From: Robbsia betulipollinis | GTDB taxonomy: Bacteria; Pseudomonadota; Gammaproteobacteria; Burkholderiales; Burkholderiaceae | DNA length: 64,000 nucleotides | NCBI RefSeq assembly: GCF_026624755.1 | Contig: NZ_JAPMXC010000010.1 | Coordinates: 331,054-395,053, forward strand | Direction of reading: 5' to 3' | Shown here: positions 27,304-36,693 of the stretch, in pieces | Position numbering within the stretch: the first letter of the stretch is position 1 | How the letters are laid out: every line of letters starts with the position of its first letter | Program-made: the position numbers and the translations under genes | Notes under the pieces: generated by a model | What the model was told of the DNA's origin: nothing | The model's database searches: none | Seen by the model: the letters and a program-made list of their open reading frames with translations, nothing else

Positions 27304-28350
27304 ATGAAGCGCCATTTTTCCGATCCCCAGCTGAACTTTCTGGTGGGCATCAACATCCTGATCCTGGTCGCGGCCACCGCGCTGTCGCATGGTGGCTTCC
27401 TCGATGTCTATAACTTTCAGTCGATGGCCAGCCAGTTGCCCGAGTTGGGCCTGCTGGCCATCGGCGTGTCGTTGGCGATGATCTCCGGCAATGGCGGCAT
27501 CGACCTGTCCGGCGTCGGCATGGCGAATCTGGCCGGCGTGGTCGCCGCCGTCGTCACGCCGCTGGTGGTCGACGGCGACGCGTCGCCATGGGGTTATACG
27601 GGTGCCTTCATCGGCGTGGCCTTGGCGACCGGACTGGCTGGCGGGCTGTTGAACGGCTGGCTGATCGCGCGCGTGGGCCTGACGCCGATCCTGTGCACGC
27701 TCGGCACGCAGCTGATCTTCACCGGGGCGGCCGTCGTGCTCAGCCACGGCACCAGTGTGCGTATCGCCAACGCGGACCCGATGTCCTCGCTCGGCAACGA
27801 CAACGTCTATGGTGTGCCGATTCCGTTCGTGATCTTCATGGCCGCGCTGCTGGCCGTGGGCTGGCTGCTGCGCTATAGCCCGTTTGGCATACGTCTGTTC
27901 CTGCTGGGGACCAACGCCAAGGCGGCGCGTTATGCGGGCATTCCGGGCGAACGCATGCTCCTGTCCGTCTACGCCACCTCCGGCCTGCTGGCCGGCATCG
28001 CCGGCATCATCATCGCGGCGCGCACGGCGAGCGTGAAGTCCGATTACGGCAGCTCCTACCTGTTGATCGCCATTCTGATCGCCGTGATGGCCGGGGTGCG
28101 CCCGCAAGGCGGGTACGGACGCATGGTGTGTCTGTTCTTTTCGGCGATGGCGCTGCAGTTCTTGTCGAGCACGTTCAACCTGCTCGATATCTCGAATTTC
28201 TTCCGCGACTGCGCCTGGGGAGCGCTGCTGCTGTGCTTCCTCGCCTCGGCGCGCATCAACCCGCGCGATTTCGCGCTTTTTTCACCGCGCGCGAGCGCGA
28301 CGTTGGACCAGACCCCTCCTGAGCCAGCGAACCATCGACAAGAGGGTTAG
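27304..28350 (+). CDS. Sugar ABC transporter permease (RbsC/LsrC/RhaP-type), first
   Basis: 348 aa, about nine to ten membrane helices, of the BPD_transp_2 family. It has the family block GNGGIDLSGVGMANLAGVV (about 62-80) and the coupling segment ARYAGIPGERMLLSVYATSG. The protein ends in a polar tail (SPRASATLDQTPPE). It differs from the second permease (31002-32027), so the membrane part is probably a heterodimer, as in RhaPQ and LsrCD. It lies eight nt before the binding-protein gene. Confidence 0.88.
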   Translation: MKRHFSDPQLNFLVGINILILVAATALSHGGFLDVYNFQSMASQLPELGLLAIGVSLAMISGNGGIDLSGVGMANLAGVVAAVVTPLVVDGDASPWGYTGAFIGVALATGLAGGLLNGWLIARVGLTPILCTLGTQLIFTGAAVVLSHGTSVRIANADPMSSLGNDNVYGVPIPFVIFMAALLAVGWLLRYSPFGIRLFLLGTNAKAARYAGIPGERMLLSVYATSGLLAGIAGIIIAARTASVKSDYGSSYLLIAILIAVMAGVRPQGGYGRMVCLFFSAMALQFLSSTFNLLDISNFFRDCAWGALLLCFLASARINPRDFALFSPRASATLDQTPPEPANHRQEG

Positions 28351-28358
28351 GAGACATC

Positions 28359-29366
28359 ATGCTTAAAAAAACCAAATGCGGCGCCGCCGCCATCTCGTGC
28401 GGATCCCTCGTCGTCGCGGGCGTGCTGCATGCGCAGCCCAAGCCGGTGGACATCGTCACCGTCGTCAAGATAACCGGCATCAGTTGGTTCAACCGCATGG
28501 AAGTGGGCGTGAAGCAATTCGCCGCGGAAAACGTCGGCGTGGCCACCGCTCGCCAGATCGGCCCGGCACAGTCCGACGCGGCGCAGCAACAGCGTCTGGT
28601 GGAGGACCTGGTCGCGAAAAAAGTGGACGCGATCGCCGTCGTTCCGATGGACCCGCCCACGCTCGAGCCGGTGCTCAAGCGCGCCATGGCACGGGGCATC
28701 AAGGTCGTCACGCATGAAGCGGACAACCAGAAAAACACGATGGTCGACATCGAAGCGTTCAACAACACCGCCTACGGCGCGCGCTTGAACGAACGCCTGG
28801 CCGCTTGCATGGGCCAGGCCGGCAAATGGACGTCCCTGGTGGGCTCCCTGGGCAGCCAGTCGCAGGTGCAGTGGGCCGACGGCGGCGCCGACAATGCCAA
28901 GAAATATCCGAAGATGATGTTGGTCGACGCCAAGAACGAGTCGGCCAACGACGCGGAAAAGGCGTACGGCAAGGCCAAGGAAATCCTGCGCAAGTATCCG
29001 GACATCAAGGGCTTCCAGGGCTCGTCCTCGCTGGACGTGCTCGGCATCGGGCGCGCGGTCGAGGAAGCGGGATTGACGGGCAAGGTATGCGTCTACGGCA
29101 CCGGCCTGCCGAGTGAAGCGGCCAAATACCTCGAGTCGGGCGCCGTTGGCGGAATCGCGTTCTGGGACCCGAAAGATGCCGGCATCATGATGAACAAGGC
29201 CGCGCTGATGCTGGTGCAGGGCAAGACGATCACCAACGGCATGGACATGGGCGTGCCGGGCTACAACAAGGTCACCGTGAAGAAAGGCCCGGGCGTGGGC
29301 ATCATCGTGACCGGACAGGCCTGGGTGGAAGTCGACAAGAACAATTATAAGAAATACGCGTTCTAA
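28359..29366 (+). CDS. Periplasmic sugar-binding protein of the ABC importer
   Basis: 335 aa with a signal peptide (AAAISCGSLVVAGVLHA). The peripla_BP_4 fold is shown by ISWFNRMEVGVKQFAAEN, AVVPMDPPTLEPVLKRAM, GIKVVTHEAD and GFQGSSSLDVLGIGRAVEEA. It is closest in style to the RhaS/LsrB branch of group-II sugar binders rather than RbsB (the helix pair GVGVATARQIGP...QSDAAQQ). It captures the sugar in the periplasm and hands it to the permeases. It is well placed in the operon between the permease and ATPase genes. Confidence 0.88.
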   Translation: MLKKTKCGAAAISCGSLVVAGVLHAQPKPVDIVTVVKITGISWFNRMEVGVKQFAAENVGVATARQIGPAQSDAAQQQRLVEDLVAKKVDAIAVVPMDPPTLEPVLKRAMARGIKVVTHEADNQKNTMVDIEAFNNTAYGARLNERLAACMGQAGKWTSLVGSLGSQSQVQWADGGADNAKKYPKMMLVDAKNESANDAEKAYGKAKEILRKYPDIKGFQGSSSLDVLGIGRAVEEAGLTGKVCVYGTGLPSEAAKYLESGAVGGIAFWDPKDAGIMMNKAALMLVQGKTITNGMDMGVPGYNKVTVKKGPGVGIIVTGQAWVEVDKNNYKKYAF

Positions 29367-29436
29367 GACGCGCGCGCACTGCTCCGACGGCATGCTCGTC
29401 GGGGCGCGGCACCATCCATCGCAGGGGAATCGATTC

Positions 29437-31005
29437 ATGACGAGTGTTTGTTCCGGCCCGGCGCCTGCAACCGGGCATGCCACGTTTCTGCAGCTGGAAG
29501 GCATCCACAAGCGCTATGGCGGCGTGCATGCGCTGCGCGGCATCGACCTGCGCATCGAAGCCGGCGAGATCTACCATCTGCTGGGCGAGAACGGCTGCGG
29601 CAAGAGCACGCTGATCAAGATCATCTCGGGGGCCCAGCCGCCGACCGAAGGCCGGCTGGTGGTGGGCGGCGTCACGTACGGCGAGTTGACGCCGCTGCAG
29701 GCGCTGGCGCTCGGCATCGAGACGGTCTACCAGGACCTGTCGCTGCTGCCGAACCTGAGCGTCGCGGAGAACGTCGCGCTGAGCGGGCAACTGGTGGCCG
29801 GCAACGGCCGGCTCGCGCGGCGCTTCGACCGCCGCGCCGTCGACGCGACCGCCGCCGTTGCGCTGGAAGCCATCGGCTTGCCCACCGACGCCCATTTCCT
29901 GTCCACGCGCGTGGACGAATTGCCGATCGCGACGCGCCAGCTGTTGGCCATCGCGCGCGCCATCGCCACCCGCGCGCGCATGGTGATCATGGACGAACCG
30001 ACCACCGCGCTCACGCAGAAGGAAGTCGACAACCTCGTCGCCATCATCGAAGGGTTGCGCAAACAGGGCGTGGCCGTGCTGTTCGTCAGCCACAAGCTCG
30101 ACGAGTGCTATGCGATCGGCGGCCATGCCATCGTGTTTCGCGACGGCGCCAAGGTGGCGCAGGGGCCGATCCAGGATTTCACCAAGGCCGAGTTGGCGCA
30201 CTGGATGACCGGCAAGGATCTCGACGGGGCACGATACCGCAGCCGCTCGCGCGGGGATGGCGAATTGCTGCGCGTGGCGGGCCTGGGGCGGCGCGGCCGG
30301 TTCGGTGACGTGAGCTTCACGCTGAACAAGGGAGAAATCCTGGGCATCACGGGCCTTCTCGATTCGGGCCGCAACGAACTGGCCCTGTCCCTGGCCGGCG
30401 TGCAGGCGGCCGACAGCGGCGCGATCTTTCTCGACGCGCACCCGGTCACGCTGCGCAAACCGGGCGACGCCATCCGCCACGGCATCGGTTATGTCCCCGA
30501 GGACCGTCTCGGCGAAGGCCTGTTTCTCGATAAGTCGATCCGCGACAACATCGTCACCACCGTGCTCGACAAGCTGCGCAGCCGTTTCGGCGCGCTCGAC
30601 GCGCGTCGCGCGCAGGCGCTCGCCGACGCGACGGTCAAGGACCTGCAAATCGCCACGCCCGACGTCGATCGCCCCGTGCAATCGCTCTCCGGCGGCAACC
30701 AGCAGCGCGTGCTGATCGGCCGCTGGCTGGCGATCCATCCGCGCATGCTGATCCTGCATGGTCCGACGGTGGGTGTCGATGTCGGCTCGAAGGACATCAT
30801 TTATCGCATCATCCAGCGCCTGGCCGGGGAGGGGCTCGCCGTGGTGCTGGTCAGCGACGATCTGCCCGAACTGCTGCAGAACTGCGACCGCATCCTGTTG
30901 ATGCGCAAGGGCCGCATCGCGCAGGAATACGACGTCGACGGCCTGCGTGAAGACACCCTGTACCAGGCCCTCATTTCCGACCATACCGGCAAGGCCGCTT
31001 CATGA
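29437..31005 (+). CDS. Sugar ABC transporter ATP-binding protein, two NBDs
   Basis: 522 aa from ATG MTSVCSGPAPATG, which has an AGGGGAATC ribosome site. It has two nucleotide-binding halves, as in RbsA/MglA. NBD1: Walker A GENGCGKST, Walker B VIMDEPTTAL, with a poor signature (ELPIATRQ). NBD2: degenerate P-loop (GLLDSGRNE), good signature LSGGNQQR, but the Walker B region reads LILHGPTVGVD instead of DEPTRGVD, so one ATP site lacks the catalytic Glu. Its stop overlaps the start of the second permease (ATGA). It energises uptake of the sugar. Confidence 0.9.
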   Translation: MTSVCSGPAPATGHATFLQLEGIHKRYGGVHALRGIDLRIEAGEIYHLLGENGCGKSTLIKIISGAQPPTEGRLVVGGVTYGELTPLQALALGIETVYQDLSLLPNLSVAENVALSGQLVAGNGRLARRFDRRAVDATAAVALEAIGLPTDAHFLSTRVDELPIATRQLLAIARAIATRARMVIMDEPTTALTQKEVDNLVAIIEGLRKQGVAVLFVSHKLDECYAIGGHAIVFRDGAKVAQGPIQDFTKAELAHWMTGKDLDGARYRSRSRGDGELLRVAGLGRRGRFGDVSFTLNKGEILGITGLLDSGRNELALSLAGVQAADSGAIFLDAHPVTLRKPGDAIRHGIGYVPEDRLGEGLFLDKSIRDNIVTTVLDKLRSRFGALDARRAQALADATVKDLQIATPDVDRPVQSLSGGNQQRVLIGRWLAIHPRMLILHGPTVGVDVGSKDIIYRIIQRLAGEGLAVVLVSDDLPELLQNCDRILLMRKGRIAQEYDVDGLREDTLYQALISDHTGKAAS

Positions 31006-32027
31006 ATACCTCCGTCACGCCTTCTCCCCCTGTCGCCATCCCACCCGCGCAGGCGCTGCGGCGGCGCCTGGCGCGCCAGCCGCACCTGTTCACGCTGGCG
31101 CTGATCGTTCTGGTCAGCATCGTCATCGGGACGCTCAACCACGATTTCCTCCAGCTGGCCATGCTGTTCGATATCGTCCGCGCCTGCACGGTCCTCGGTC
31201 TGTTCGCGCTCGGTGTCATGATCGTGCTGGCGGCGGGCGGCATCGACGTCTCCTTCGCCGCCATCGCGGCGCTGACCATGTACGGCATCACGAAGCTCGT
31301 GCTGACGCGGTTTCCGGACACGAGCATGCCGGTCATCATGGTGGCCGGCGCCGCCGGCGGCGCTGTCCTCGGCATATTGAACGGCTTGCTGGTCGATTTC
31401 CTGAAAGCGCCATCGCTGATCATCACGATCGGCACCCAGTACCTGTACCGCGGCGTGCTGCTGACGTTCATCGGCACCGTGTTTTTCATGAACATTCCCC
31501 ATTCGATGGACGCGTTCGGCAAGCTCGCGCTGTGGCGCCACGACACCGCCACCGGTGTGCATGCCGTGCTGCCGGCCACCGTGCTGGTGCTGGCCGCCGC
31601 CGCGCTGCTGACGTGGTGGCTGCTCAACCGCACGCTCATGGGCCGCGCCGTGTACGCCATCGGCGGCAGCCTGGCCATCGCCGAGCGACTCGGCTACAAC
31701 CTGCGCACCGTGCACGTCTTCGTGTTCGGCTATGCGGGCTTTCTGTCCGGTCTGGCGGGCATCGTGCATGTGTCCAGCACGCGTCTCGCGAATCCATTCG
31801 ATCTCGTCGGCAGCGAACTCGATGTGATCGCCGCCGTCATCCTGGGAGGCGCGCGCATCACGGGCGGCAGCGGCAGTGTCGTCGGCACCTTGCTGGGCGT
31901 GCTGCTGGTCACATTGATCAACAACGTCCTGATCCTGGCCGGCGTGCCGAGCACCTGGCAAAAGGTCATCGTCGGCATTTTCATCGTTATTGCGGGAACG
32001 GTGTTCGCCAGCAAGCGGGCGGCGTGA
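31002..32027 (+). CDS. Sugar ABC transporter permease, second
   Basis: 341 aa BPD_transp_2 permease. It has AAGGIDVSFAAIAALTMYGI (about 75-94), the coupling block AIAERLGYNLRTVHVFVFGY, and the late GGARITGGSGSVVGTLLGVL stretch. It is less than half identical by eye to the first permease. It is the final gene of the operon; no sugar kinase, aldolase or dehydrogenase follows. The catabolic genes for the imported sugar must therefore lie elsewhere, or the sugar is a signal. Confidence 0.88.
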   Translation: MNTSVTPSPPVAIPPAQALRRRLARQPHLFTLALIVLVSIVIGTLNHDFLQLAMLFDIVRACTVLGLFALGVMIVLAAGGIDVSFAAIAALTMYGITKLVLTRFPDTSMPVIMVAGAAGGAVLGILNGLLVDFLKAPSLIITIGTQYLYRGVLLTFIGTVFFMNIPHSMDAFGKLALWRHDTATGVHAVLPATVLVLAAAALLTWWLLNRTLMGRAVYAIGGSLAIAERLGYNLRTVHVFVFGYAGFLSGLAGIVHVSSTRLANPFDLVGSELDVIAAVILGGARITGGSGSVVGTLLGVLLVTLINNVLILAGVPSTWQKVIVGIFIVIAGTVFASKRAA

Positions 32028-32166
32028 AGACTGAACCGCACCGGCCCTTGCAGCCGCCATCCGGGTCAAGGCGCGCCGACGAAACTGGATCAGACGGACG
32101 GGAACCGCGCGATCATTGATGGCAATCGAACGGTGCGATACGAACGGTTATTTCAGGACTGTTATC

Positions 32167-34356
32167 TCAAGGGTGAGGGCGGGAATCCGCCGGTTGCGTG
32201 CTCGCGATCATTTCCAGCGATGTCGCCTGCGCGGGCATTTCCCGCTGTGCAAGATCGAGCGCCTTGCCCACGACAATTTTGACCGCGGCGCCGAACGGGC
32301 CCGCGACCAGCAGATTCGCCGCGGTCAACGCACCCGCGCCCACCAGCATGTTCTTGTCAGTTCGCTCGACCGGATTGCCCGCGAGCAGGTTGCCGGCCTG
32401 CATGGGCGCCATCACGAGGCTGAGAGACGTCCAGTTCTTGAACGTATCCAGCGATTGCTGCCAACTCACGTTCGGGTCGAGCGCCTGATTGAGACCGTTG
32501 TAGATATTGAACAGGGCATCCACGCCCATATCCACCGCGGTGATCTTGTTCTGATAGAACTCGGCGGTCACGCCGGCGCAAATCGTGCCGGACATGATGG
32601 CCAGCGCGAGTTTGGCGGTGCGATCGGGATCGTGAACGCTTCCGTTCGCCGGACCGGGAGACGCCGTGAAGGCCTCCAGGTCCCGGGCGAGGTTGTGATA
32701 GCCCTTGAGCATCTGCCCGAACTGCCAATCTGCGGTGTCGCTCAATGTCTTTCCGGCATCTTTGAAACCGTGCCTTTCCGACGCGAGTGAGGCGCGTGCC
32801 TGAAATACCTGTCCGCCCAGGGCATGGAGGCCCGCCTTGCTTTCGTCGGACACGCCGCTGGCGTCGACGCCGCCTACCCGAACGGACTGCTCGCGCGGGG
32901 GAAGCGGACCGTTGCGGGTAATCAGGCTGGCGACCTGCTTCACCGTACGCACGACGTGACCAGGCAACGACTTCACCTGGTCCGGATAGAAGGTATAGGC
33001 CAGCGCGGCCGCCGACGCGACGGCGGCGCCGACACTATAGGCGGGATTGTCCGCGACGCCACGCGTCCTGCCGAACAGATTCAGCGACAGTGCGAGGCTC
33101 TGTATCACATTGGCATAGTCGCGATTGAGGTAGAGATTGGTGATCGCGGCGTTGTTGGCGCTCGCCCGCATCGCGAGACCGCCGCGCAGCATCGTTGTCT
33201 TCACGTAGGACGCGATAATGACGTCCATTTGCTGCCGCTCGATCGGCACCGCGAACAAAGGCAGCACGATCGGCAGCGGCGTGCAAAGGATGGCCTGTGC
33301 GACGAGTTTCGCCGTTCGCGACCAGGGATTCGCGTTCCTGATCAAGCCGTCGATCGTGGAAATCGTATCTTGGATACTGTCACGAAAGTGCTGCTTCAGA
33401 TTGTCCGGCAACGCCATTCGCGCGATCTCGTTCGCCCATCCGGTGAGTTGTGCCTTGCGCTGCGGGAGCGACATTTGATCGTGTGGCGGATGCATCATGC
33501 GTTCACGAAACGCCGCGTCGTCGCCTGCGTGCAGACCGGTGTAAAGATCCGTTTGTTTCCAGATTGCCGTCGCCGCATTCGACAACATCGTTGAAAAACG
33601 TCTTTCCGGCGGGAGTGTCGAGGCGGTGTGCGATTCGCCCTCGGTGGCGGCCGCCGCCGCAACCGAAGCGGGCGTGGGAGCGGCGGGAGCGTCGACGGCC
33701 GCGCTGCCACCGAACTGGGCCGCGGGTGCGTGTTCCGCGGCCACGGCGTCTTCCAGCGTGACGGCCGTTTCCGTAGGCGATGTTTCGCGCTGGCGTCCCA
33801 GTCCATACATGAGGGGCAGACTGGCTGCGGCCAGAACGATGGCCGTGGCACCCAATGGCACGGCGAACTGATCCTGGAACCGCGCGCTTTCCAGCGGACT
33901 GGGTTCGTGAGCATGTCGTGGCCGCGCAGCCGGGGCCGGGTTTGTCATGTCAGACAGCGGCATCGCGAGGTCGCGTGCCGGGGTCGGTGGCTCGGACATG
34001 GCGAGGCTCAAGCTGGCATTTTCAGGCCGCGTGGCCATCGCCTTGCCGCTCGCGGCAAGCGCCAGCGCCGCGATGTTCCGAAGCGACGGCAATCGCGCCC
34101 CGGACCGATTCGGCGCGCGCTGCGTTCCGCGACGATCGGCTCGGGACGATGGTCGCGCCGTCGCGCCGATTCCAGAGCCGTTCGACGGGGCGGGCGCGGA
34201 GAGATCCTTCAAGCCGCCGAGTACGGAATCGTGGGGGCGCTGCGGTGCATTCGACGATTTGCCCGGCGCGCGACCGTCCCGGCTGGCATCCCTGTTTTCG
34301 CGTTCGGTCACCGAAGGCAGCGTGGCGCCATGAGCGTGCGGATCAATCTTTGGCAT
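32167..34356 (-). CDS. Candidate type III effector, 729 aa, with several hydrophobic segments
   Basis: The first 150 residues are polar and low-complexity (Ser, Pro, Arg, Ala). Hydrophobic stretches follow at about 165-190 (VPLGATAIVLAAASLPLMY), 335-355 (QAILCTPLPIVLPLFAVPI), 440-455, 610-625 and 690-715. Helical regions lie between them. Such a layout suggests insertion into a host membrane. A perfect hrp_II box lies 70 nt upstream with TACCAT at the expected 31-nt spacing, the best promoter of the set. No known effector family is recognised. It is a lone gene; the sugar operon ends 140 bp to its left. Confidence 0.55.
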   Translation of the reverse strand: MPKIDPHAHGATLPSVTERENRDASRDGRAPGKSSNAPQRPHDSVLGGLKDLSAPAPSNGSGIGATARPSSRADRRGTQRAPNRSGARLPSLRNIAALALAASGKAMATRPENASLSLAMSEPPTPARDLAMPLSDMTNPAPAARPRHAHEPSPLESARFQDQFAVPLGATAIVLAAASLPLMYGLGRQRETSPTETAVTLEDAVAAEHAPAAQFGGSAAVDAPAAPTPASVAAAAATEGESHTASTLPPERRFSTMLSNAATAIWKQTDLYTGLHAGDDAAFRERMMHPPHDQMSLPQRKAQLTGWANEIARMALPDNLKQHFRDSIQDTISTIDGLIRNANPWSRTAKLVAQAILCTPLPIVLPLFAVPIERQQMDVIIASYVKTTMLRGGLAMRASANNAAITNLYLNRDYANVIQSLALSLNLFGRTRGVADNPAYSVGAAVASAAALAYTFYPDQVKSLPGHVVRTVKQVASLITRNGPLPPREQSVRVGGVDASGVSDESKAGLHALGGQVFQARASLASERHGFKDAGKTLSDTADWQFGQMLKGYHNLARDLEAFTASPGPANGSVHDPDRTAKLALAIMSGTICAGVTAEFYQNKITAVDMGVDALFNIYNGLNQALDPNVSWQQSLDTFKNWTSLSLVMAPMQAGNLLAGNPVERTDKNMLVGAGALTAANLLVAGPFGAAVKIVVGKALDLAQREMPAQATSLEMIASTQPADSRPHP

Positions 34357-34426
34357 TTCGATCTTTTACTGAATCGTGAAGGGCGCCCAATGGTATTTTC
34401 CCGACCGTCATGGCCCGGTTGTCTTG

Positions 34427-34450
34427 CGAAAAATGAACAGCGATTGCGAA
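34427..34450 (-). promoter_or_regulatory. hrp_II box with -10 (TTCG-N16-TTCG-N31-TACCAT)
   Basis: Plus-strand CGAA at 34427-34430 and 34447-34450, 16 bases apart. On the minus strand, TACCAT follows after 31 nt, matching the YANNNT rule, and the ATG of the 729-aa protein follows at 70 nt. This is the most complete hrp_II promoter in the window. Confidence 0.75.
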
Positions 34451-34512
34451 ATATCGCTTCCAACCATTTCTGGTAAGGAAAGCTGCAGGCGGGAGGCTGG
34501 AACACGCCATAT

Positions 34513-34623
34513 GGGATATCGCCGCTACACCTGGAATGCGGAGGCATTCGAGGTTCGCCACGGCGAAAGATTGGGTATTACGACGCATAGTTTTTATGCA
34601 TGGCGAGCTAACTCCAAGCGCTG
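34513..34623 (+). pseudogene. IS3-family OrfA, short degenerate fragment
   Basis: The frame reads RRYTWNAEAFEVRHG, then ERLGITTHSFYAWRANSKR and a stop. The second half is a close match to the VAERLGVSTHSLYAW helix-turn-helix of IS3 OrfA, and the first half to its RRYTDEFK start, with an internal deletion. No orfB follows. Confidence 0.5.
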
Positions 34624-35195
34624 AACTCCGCCGATCGCCATCGTGATGCGGTATTGATTCCCTCTGACCAACTCCACGTTGCAGGACGGACAAGGGGGCA
34701 ATTCCATGCATTTTTTTAACTTCGCAAACGCCGGTCAAATTCAATCGGCACGGACGACGGGTACTGGATAAGAAGTCGGATTTCCTGGCTCATCGACCGA
34801 CGCGGTGGGGCGCCAGCCGACAATGCTGCGTTGGCGCCGGGAAATCGCCGTGACGACGAATGCGGCGTCGCGCCGCCGTTGACAAACCATCCCCTGTTTC
34901 TGGCCTGCGTTCTCGCCTGATTGAGTGGCGAGTCTGGAATTGCGCCTTAGTGGGGGATGATTCCGCGGCGTGCGAGCGGCGGGGAGCACGCGCCAGGCAC
35001 CGCTCTGGCGCCTGGCAAACCCGGTGCGGCATGAAGCGAAAACGCGTCCGCATGCCGTAATGGAACCGCTCGTGCAAGACAGGACGCGCTGGGATCAGGC
35101 CGATGCATTCGAGACCCTAGCCAAGGCGTTGCGGTGAGTAGCCAAGGAGGTCGGCTTGGAGCGACACCTGAAGATGAAGGATCGAATGCATCCGA
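34624..35195. other. No recognised gene
   Basis: Mixed sequence between an IS3 scrap and the stop of the nitrilase-like gene. A plus frame ending at about 35133 (DRTRWDQADAFETLAKALR) reads like a protein tail of unknown origin. No promoter box of the hrp_II type is seen here. Confidence 0.4.
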
Positions 35196-36407
35196 TTAAA
35201 TGGCTGAACCTACGTTGTACATTGCAACATCCCCTTCCTTCACCATCGGCTCTACAGAATCAAGGACATTTCGATCGCCTTCGGTTCGTACCAGTTCCAC
35301 TTTCTGATTGTCCGGTCCAGGCGTGCCAAACGTCCCGGCCCGCGGCAGGGCCGCATTTGCATGTATAACCATTGAGGTGGCGTCGTATTTGCCCGCGGGG
35401 TTACTTGCAGCTACGCCATCGGAGTTTACAAAGTGAACAGCGCCAGCCGAATTTGCGGTGTTCACCGCGTGGTCCCGACAGATCTCCTGGGTGGCATTGC
35501 TTCCGTTGGGCAAGACATGCGCGCCACCGTGATCGCTTCCCGCGACGAACTGGACTTTTTGCCCATCACCAGATCCAAGAACCTCCTGCATGCCTACGAC
35601 TTTATGGTATTTGTTGACCTGTTTGCCCCCCCAATAAGTAAGCACTGTGTTGCGGGCCAAATGAGTTGTGTCTTCGGCAATTTTGGGGAAATCATGGCTG
35701 AATCGCGGGCCTAATTTCGCGAGACCATCGTCGTGGGCTCGTTGGGCTTTTTGCGCTCGAGGTTCCAACGCGCTTGAAACTTCTTTGTTCGTCCACCGTT
35801 TTTGATAATGCGCGTGGAGCAGGCTCGCGGGATCTTGTGCTGCTTTCGATTTCAGGTACGCATCCTGAGTCTCCGGACGATCCATGGGTTTCTTCCACGC
35901 AATCGGGATTTTAATCAGGATGTCGGGAAATCGATTACTGAGTTCCCGCATCGCGACGTCGATTTGGTGATACTCCGGCTCCGAAAGCTGCCTGACGTCG
36001 GTGCCACGGTGCCTGAGCATACCCGGTCGGGGGGTGAGATGTGCATCGAAGAAATATTCCGGTGCGGAAAAAATCTTAGTGCTGCCCTGTTGCGCATGCT
36101 GTTCCATCAGGCTTGCAGCTTGTTCAACGTAACGCGATACGGCCGCGATACGCTCATCGACGCCTTTGGCTTTCGAGGGCAGTGATTCCGGTATGGGCAT
36201 GGCTACTTGATAGCCTCCTTCGGGCAGGGGCGCGCGGGGGGGGCGTGAACTCGCGCCGGCAGCAAGCTGCGGGCCGCGGGACACCGGCATGCGGTCGTCC
36301 CGGACATTCCGGTTTGCACCAGGCACGCGTTGCGGCCTGGTAGTGTCGCCGTCATCGAATGACAAAGCCGACACGCCAGAACCAGGACTACCAGAAATCC
36401 GTTGCAT
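35196..36407 (-). CDS. Candidate type III effector with nitrilase (CN-hydrolase) fold
   Basis: 403 aa from ATG MQRISGSPGSG. The frame is open 108 codons further, but the hrp_II box lies 70 nt before this ATG, the same spacing as for the other candidates. The first 70 residues are Ser/Pro/Gly/Arg-rich. The rest shows the E-K-C pattern of the carbon-nitrogen hydrolase superfamily: E117 in FSAPEYFF, K269 in KYHKVVG and C310 in QEICRDHA, followed by GAVHFVNSDGV. The inserted stretch between E and K is longer than in typical nitrilases. It may hydrolyse or transfer an amide inside a host cell; no substrate can be named. The ATG five codons upstream (36422) is an alternative start. Confidence 0.65.
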   Translation of the reverse strand: MQRISGSPGSGVSALSFDDGDTTRPQRVPGANRNVRDDRMPVSRGPQLAAGASSRPPRAPLPEGGYQVAMPIPESLPSKAKGVDERIAAVSRYVEQAASLMEQHAQQGSTKIFSAPEYFFDAHLTPRPGMLRHRGTDVRQLSEPEYHQIDVAMRELSNRFPDILIKIPIAWKKPMDRPETQDAYLKSKAAQDPASLLHAHYQKRWTNKEVSSALEPRAQKAQRAHDDGLAKLGPRFSHDFPKIAEDTTHLARNTVLTYWGGKQVNKYHKVVGMQEVLGSGDGQKVQFVAGSDHGGAHVLPNGSNATQEICRDHAVNTANSAGAVHFVNSDGVAASNPAGKYDATSMVIHANAALPRAGTFGTPGPDNQKVELVRTEGDRNVLDSVEPMVKEGDVAMYNVGSAI

Positions 36408-36477
36408 ATCAAATTTCTCCATTTTCTTCGCGTTGCCGCAATGTCTCGCACTATCTCTCAAAATACTGCTTTTCAAA

Positions 36478-36501
36478 CGAAAGACTGTCACGTTTTGCGA
36501 A
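36478..36501 (-). promoter_or_regulatory. hrp_II box (TTCG-N16-TTCG)
   Basis: Plus-strand CGAA at 36478-36481 and 36498-36501 with 16 bases between. It points into the nitrilase-like gene; the preferred ATG is 70 nt on. A perfect YANNNT hexamer at the usual distance is not seen. Confidence 0.65.
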
Positions 36502-36693
36502 TTACCTTCAGCACGTATGTCTTGACGCGCGACGAATACGAACGCGTCATCGTGCATGTACAGGCGTAAATGAAGGCGAAAGCCGACGCTACCGAAAGCG
36601 GATAGGGCGTTGCGCGTCGCCATCCATCCTTCGTCGACGTTTCTCTCATGTCCGCGTTCCCACAATTCGCTCGTGCCGTGCAGGCTTGCGCCT

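Noticed and set aside
29302-30984. 560-codon minus frame
   Set aside because: Antisense of the sugar ABC ATPase, with compositional bias and no ribosome site.
30801-32069. 422-codon minus frame
   Set aside because: Antisense of the ATPase end and the second permease; long runs of His, Asp and Gln.
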